Below, piece by piece: positions 59,263 through 64,000 of a DNA stretch of 64,000 bases. Made by a program: the position numbers and the translations under genes. The notes under the pieces are model-generated. The model saw nothing but the letters and a program-made list of their open reading frames with translations, made no database searches and was not told the origin of the DNA. This DNA is from Edaphochlamys debaryana (taxonomy: Eukaryota > Chlorophyta > Chlorophyceae > Chlamydomonadales). Positions within the stretch are counted from its first letter, which is position 1; each line of letters starts with the position of its first letter. The stretch is from the NCBI GenBank assembly GCA_016858145.1, contig JAEHOE010000169.1:170041-234040 (forward strand). Direction: 5' to 3'.

Positions 59263-61613
59263 ATGCTCGCTGTGGCACTGGCAGCAGTGCTGCTGCTGGC
59301 CCTTGTTGGAGGGCTAGTATTTTATACTGTCAAGACAACGAAGAAGAATGAGGCGGAGCCAGAGCCGATCCAGGCGCGACAGGCAAGACGCGAGCAAGCC
59401 CAGGTCGGAGTCGCTTTGCTGCCAACAAGTACTGACCAATCGTGATTGGCTGTGTAGGGGCCTGCGGTGGTCGTCCGGCCCGCTGCGCCTGCTGGTGGTC
59501 GTCAGGCGGCCCTCGATCGCATGCGGGCTGGGATGCGGCAACGCCTAGCACAGCGCGCCGGCGCTGATGCAGAGCAAGCAGAGGACCCTGTGGAGGACGA
59601 CGTCGACGATGACATGAGTGGCAGCGGTTCCGAAGAGGACGTGAGTTCTGCAGGGTCCGAGGACAGGGGGGGGGGTCCCGCCAGACAAGGCGGGTAAAAC
59701 CGAAGCCCCGTTCCCACCTCACGTGCGCCCGGCACGCACCCGTCCACCCGGGCTTCCTGCACGCACCCCCAACCCCACGCTGATCGCCACCCCCGCCACC
59801 CCAGGACGGCCCCATGGACCGCCGCGGGGCCCGCCGCGCTGCCCGCCGCGAGGCCGCCGAGGCGGAGCGGGCCGCCCGCGACGCCAAGCTGGGCAAGCGC
59901 AGCGCCTACGAGGAGCGCCGGGCCAAGCGGGATGCGGAGCGGGAGGCGCAGGAGGCGGCGCAGGTGCGTGGGGCCTCCCATTGGGATGGGGAGGCGCAGG
60001 AGGCGGCGCAGCTGCGTGGTGTGGGGGGGGGGGCTCATACTGAGGGGAGGCGGCAGCACCGGTGTGTGTGGGGGGGGGCAGGCAGGGCAGCGGCGGCGTG
60101 TGCGTCGGCCGTGTGGGCCGTCAGCTGGACTGGGCAGGGGTGGGCCCGGGACAGGGGCAGGGGGCCTGGGCTAGGCGGGCCCGGCGCTCGCCCTCGCCAG
60201 CCTAAGGCTTGGCACACGGCCCAGGTGCACCCTGGGATGCAGTGTGTTTAGGATGCGTAGGTTCGGCAGTGTGTCGGGATGCTCTGTCCGACCCGTTGGG
60301 CTCTGAACCGTGGGCTGAAGATGGCAGCGGTAGGCTCGCAGGAGGCGCCGTGCCAGCAGCGGTGAAAGGTGCTGTGCCCCACAGGGCTAGGTAGACCTGC
60401 CGGGGCCCGGCACGCCTGTCTCGGGGCCTCCGTGTGCTATCGGGCTCGCTGGCCGCCGCCTGTACATGCTCAGACTGTCAACCCCATTCCCCGTGGCCCC
60501 TCCCTTGTCCTCGTGCTCCGCAGGAGGAGGAGATGCGGCGCGCTGCCGAAGAGCGAGCCAAGCGGGAGGAGGAGGAGGCGGCCAAGTGGATGAACCTCAT
60601 CAGCGTGGAGGAGCAGGGCGAGGGTGAGGGGGACGGGTCGGAGCTCGGAAGCGAAAGCGGGTGTGGGCTCGTGGCTAAGGGTTGCAGAGGGCAGGGCCGT
60701 CCGTGGACCGAGGCGCCGCAGAGCCTGGAAAGCGGGCAGCGGGCTGGTGCCCCCACTTGGGCTGTGGGCTCAGCGGGCCCATCCGGGGGCCCGGGGCCGG
60801 CGCATCCATCCTCACACCACCCTGCCTTCCTCTCCCTTCCTCCCCCCACTCCTCACACCGCATCCAAACACACGCGCACCACCCAGAGGGCGACGACTCC
60901 TCACCAACCCGTCTCGCACGTCGCGTACGCACCCACGACCCCCTGTGCCACTAAACCGCACCGCCCCCAACAACCCGCCTTCCCAGAGGGCGACGAGTCT
61001 GGCGCTGCCGCCGAGGGCCTGCTGTCGGCCTTTGTGGACCACATCAAGGCGCGTAAGACCGTGCCGCTGGAGGGGCTGGCGCTGGAGTTCGGCATGCGCA
61101 CCGCGGACGCCATCGAGCGCATCCGCGCGCTGGAGGCCATGGGGCGGCTCACGGGCGTCATGGACGAGCGAGGGAAGGTGCGGGAAGCTGGGGGGAGGGC
61201 GCCCCCATGGGACAGGGTGGGGAGGGGAGGGGTCGAGAGCGACGGGGCGAGGGACTTGTGGATGGGGCGGTTGGGCGGGGTGCGGCTGTGCGGGCGGGGT
61301 GTTGTGAGTTGTGGCTTGCCTTGTCTGAAGCCCTGGGGCCCCCCGAGAGAAGACGACGCGGCGCAAACTATGCCTACCCCCTCCTCCTCCCCCTCCGCTG
61401 CAGTACATCTACATCAGCCTGGACGAGATGAACGCCGTCGCGTCGTACATCCGATCCCGGGGCCGCGTGGCGATCGGCGAGCTGGCGGCTCGCTCCGCCT
61501 CCATGATCGATCTGGAGCAGCGGGCGGACGCGGGGGGCGCGGGGGGAGGCGCGGGGGGGGCGCAGGGGGCCGCGGGGGGGCTGGACTTCGACCAGCTGCT
61601 GGCGGCGGCGTGA
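59263..61613 (+). CDS. DDRGK1: DDRGK domain-containing protein 1 (UFBP1), UFMylation adaptor
   Basis: ER-membrane protein that recruits the UFM1 ligase UFL1. Exons 59263-59403, 59458-59640, 59805-59963, 60524-60623, 60987-61177, 61404-61613; in phase, 327 residues (human 314). The N-terminus is one membrane anchor (MLAVALAAVLLLALVGGLVF) followed by a charged coiled coil (RREAAEAERAARDAK, EEEMRRAAEERAKREEEEAA) and the C-terminal winged-helix/PCI-like DDRGK domain (VPLEGLALEFGMRTADAIER, GRLTGVMDERGKYIYISLDE, SYIRSRGRVAIGELAARS). The name-giving DDRGK is DERGK here. Exon 1 could also end at a GC donor at 59382, which would shorten the protein by seven residues and keep phase. The tail is Gly-rich. 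Confidence 0.95.
59943..60011. repeat. Duplicate of the end of DDRGK1 exon 3 in the next intron
   Basis: A 21-bp word ending exon 3 (59943-59963) recurs at 59991-60011, 48 bp on. The following donor GTGCGTGG is CTGCGTGG in the copy, so the copy has lost its splice site. Confidence 0.85.
60882..60996. repeat. Duplicate of the DDRGK1 exon 5 acceptor in the upstream intron
   Basis: CCCAGAGGGCGACGA, spanning the acceptor and first codons of exon 5 (60982-60996), is repeated at 60882-60896. The 100-bp offset means use of the copy would shift the frame. Confidence 0.75.
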
Positions 61614-62575
61614 GGGGGGGGGCGGGGAGGTGTGGAGGGGCAGGGCGGGGAGGTGCGGAGGGGGCGCTGGTGGGGAGGTGTGGAGGAGCTGACGGGGCGT
61701 GAAGGGGCTGCAAGAAGAGCGGCCGGGCGAGGTGAGGACAATGTGCGACGAGGGGACGGAGCGCCCGGCCTTGTGTGCCCGAGGAGAGAGAGACTCTCGA
61801 GGCGGGGTGTGGTGTGGTGTGGTGCAGGGTGCGCAGAACTGACAGGACTTTGAGCCCAAGGAGGGCGAGAGGCTCGAGGGTGCAGGCACAGGGTGGGAAC
61901 AATTACAAGTTGGCCTGCGGGGGCGTACCGGGGGCATGATACGGGTTCGACGGGCGCGGTACATTACTGGTCGAGCCGTCGCGCTGTACTCCTACCCCTA
62001 CTCGGAGGGCAGGGCCCAGGCCGCCGGTCCCTGCCCAAGCTGGCCGTGTGCCCCACGGTCCGCGGCTCTGGCTTCGCGTCAAGCAGCCCCCAGCGCAGCC
62101 CCAGCCCAGCCTCGTAGCGTGGTGCCCCCCACAAGTGCCACTACCAGCGTCGGGCAACGGTTTGGAGCAGGACTGCGCAACATGTCAGGGACACTCGGTG
62201 GAGTGTTGGGCGGTGTTGCCCCCAAGTGGCGGTAAGAGACAAAGCCGAGCCCCAATTCCAAAAAGGCTTCATCATAGGGGCAGGGGGCTGAGTCCAGATG
62301 CACCGTACAATACCTAACCCCTTTCCCCATACATTATAATACCCAACAAGCACTTCCTGCAGATCCGCCTCCAGTCTCAACCATGCTCCGTGTCCATGCA
62401 ACACCAAATCCAGCACTCCGGCCGCCCAACACAAGCCCCCAGGCGAGACATGCACCGACGGTCAGACTGCTCAGCAGAGTTTACGCGCACTCGCGCATTC
62501 CACTTGGAGGTGACACATTGCTGTTTCCAGATCGACGGGTACGGGGACGTCACTCATTCACCCCCCCCCTGTCTC
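61614..62575. other. Convergent intergenic, no gene
   Basis: 3' flanks of DDRGK1 and the membrane-protein gene. No domain-bearing frame. Confidence 0.5.
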
Positions 62576-64000
62576 TCATTCATCATCACTCCCATTGTCG
62601 CTCTCTCCATCTTCGTCCCCTCCACTCTCGTCCCCCCCAGACCCACGCCCCCCACCACCTTCCTCTCCCCCCCAATCTTCCTCGCTATCACTCCCACTGC
62701 CGCCGCCACCCCGTGCCACCTTGTCCAGCCTCCGCTCCGCCTTGGCCACCAGCTGAGCCATGAAGGCGCGCATCTCATCCGCGGGCGACAGCAGGCCCTG
62801 GCACCCCAGCTCCCGCAGCAGAGCGGGGGACACGTCCGGCAGGCCCAGCGCCGCGCACGCAGCCGCAGCCGCGCCGGCCGAGGAGGGGCGCCCCTTGCCC
62901 TCCCCACCCCCTGGAGGCGGCGTGAAGCCTTCCTCGCCTGCTGAGCCCTCGCTGCCCGACGCATCCTCTCCGTCGCTGTCTCTTTTGCCGTCGTCGCTAC
63001 TCCGCGTTGCCTGTTTTTCAGCGCTTGTCCGCGTGTCGGCGCCCGCAGCTCCCCGCGTCTCCCGGAACGCACCCGTCGCTGCGGGCTGCTCCCAGCTGCC
63101 CGGCGCCTCCGCCGCGCCTGCCGCGCCTCCTCGTCCTCGTCCCGCCTCTGCCAGTAGCGTGTAGTTGAAGGGGCTGCCCCGTAGCGAGAAGGCCAGGGTG
63201 CTCCCCCGCCTCGCCACCAGGTGCCTTCGCAAGAGGAAGCCCCCCGCCAGCGCAATCACGCCCCAGCCGGCCACGAGCACCTGCGAGGGAGGTCGCCAAG
63301 GAGGGTGCAGGGGCGCGGAACTGTAGGTAGCATTAGGTCGAGCACTATCTGCTGTGATACCAAGGTGCATGTGGACTAGTGGAGCCAGGGCACGACCACG
63401 TACCGCCCGCGAACCCGAGCATCCAAACACACACCACTGGGGTGGGGACGGTTGCTATGTTTTGCGGTTCCGGGTTGGGCTGGCTGCCTGTTTGCTCGCC
63501 GCTTACCACACGCACTGCTGGCACCTGGATATCGCGCACAACCCCGAGCATCCAAACACACACCGCTGCCCCCCGCTCCCCCTCCCCCCCACCTCCACGT
63601 AGGTCCAGGACGAGGTGTACCACTGCCGGCTGGCCGGGTCCACGAACACGTCGGGGCTGAGGCGCAGGGCCACCACCGACACCACCTGGGGGGGGGCCGA
63701 GGGGCGGGAGGGGTTGGTGGAGGGGTGTAGAGGGGTACAGGGCACCGGCGCGACAGGAGCGCAACGGGCGGGACAGCCGCGGCCGGCAGTAGAGTAAGCA
63801 GCGCTCGCCTCCTCCGGCCCTCATCCCGCCCTCGCCCCACACCTTCCTCTCCAACCCCCACCACCACCCCGCCACCCCACCTGCGACCAGCCCGCCGCCA
63901 CGAAGCCTGTGCCCCTCACGATGTTGACCGCCGCTATGCAGCAGGGCGCCAGCAGGGCCGTGAGGGCCGCCAGCAGGAGGCACACGCCGGCGTTGCCGGC
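62576..64000 (-). CDS. Multi-pass membrane protein, unrecognised, 5' end off the right edge (partial)
   Basis: Exons in window: 63881-64000 (continuing rightward), 63593-63685, 62576-63280; phases agree. The first exon encodes a hydrophobic helix (LLLAALTALLAPCCIAAVNI) followed by GTGFVAAGWSQ; the second gives VALRLSPDVFVDPASRQWYT and SSWTYVE. The third opens with another helix (VLVAGWGVIALAGGFLLRRH) and then a ~200-residue acidic, Ser/Gly/Asp-rich cytosol-type tail (DGEDASGSEG, SGSDSEEDWGGEEGG) with a short helical patch (LRELGCQGLLSPADEMRAFM, AQLVAKAERRLDKVA). I do not recognise the family. Conserved-looking Trp/Tyr residues between the helices suggest a luminal loop. The N-terminal part, likely with more helices, is missing. 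Confidence 0.7.
63414..63564. repeat. 22-bp direct repeat in the intron of the membrane-protein gene
   Basis: An identical 22-bp word (core GAGCATCCAAACACACACC) occurs at 63414-63435 and 63543-63564, 129 bp apart. The second is close to the donor of the 63593-63685 exon. Confidence 0.85.

Overview
This window is nuclear DNA of a GC-rich, intron-dense eukaryote, most probably a chlorophyte green alga. The evidence is very high GC, many short spliceosomal introns whose 5' ends are G-rich and 3' ends are C-runs, long Ala/Gly/Pro low-complexity stretches inside conserved proteins, TGTAA-type polyadenylation motifs, and plant-type gene families (BRITTLE1-like carrier, plant-type MRS2). I reconstructed the gene models by hand: exons were joined only where splice sites, reading phase and family alignment agreed. 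Exon coordinates are in the evidence fields.

Layout. 1-2081 (-): 3' part of a kinase-like gene with a putative nuclease-like module upstream of the kinase lobe, running off the left edge. 2905-4821 (-): a decayed partial copy of the end of the clathrin heavy-chain gene. 4822-8399: mostly non-coding, with one orphan first exon at 6638-6855. 9009-22814 (-): complete clathrin heavy chain, 35 exons, 1713 codons. 24546-30516 (-): complete MRS2/CorA-type Mg2+ transporter, 15 exons. 30517-35926: gene-poor, less GC-rich, with a ~130-bp tandem repeat and two weak hypothetical coding segments. 35927-41869 (-): a 1390-aa DEDD 3'-5' exonuclease protein. 42218-44190 (+): N-alpha-acetyltransferase NAA50. 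45170-48018 (-): F-box protein with an XPA-like zinc/DNA-binding segment. 48951-52807 (+): BRITTLE1-like adenine nucleotide carrier. 53819-58835 (-): 1526-aa MYND-finger protein with a C-terminal membrane segment. 59263-61613 (+): DDRGK1/UFBP1 of the UFMylation system. 62576-64000 (-): unrecognised multi-pass membrane protein, cut by the right edge.

The genes do not form a pathway; they are mainly housekeeping (vesicle coat, ion and nucleotide transport, protein acetylation and ubiquitin-like modification). From 36 kb onwards they alternate strand, giving three head-to-head pairs that share short promoters (exonuclease/NAA50, F-box/carrier, MYND/DDRGK1).

The most notable structural theme is recurrent small-scale duplication. 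One ~2-kb segmental duplication made a broken second clathrin 3' end. At least six much smaller direct repeats copy an exon edge together with its splice site into the neighbouring intron, in clathrin, MRS2 (twice), the exonuclease (114 bp, three copies) and DDRGK1 (twice). I found no RNA genes, no intact transposon and no CRISPR array.
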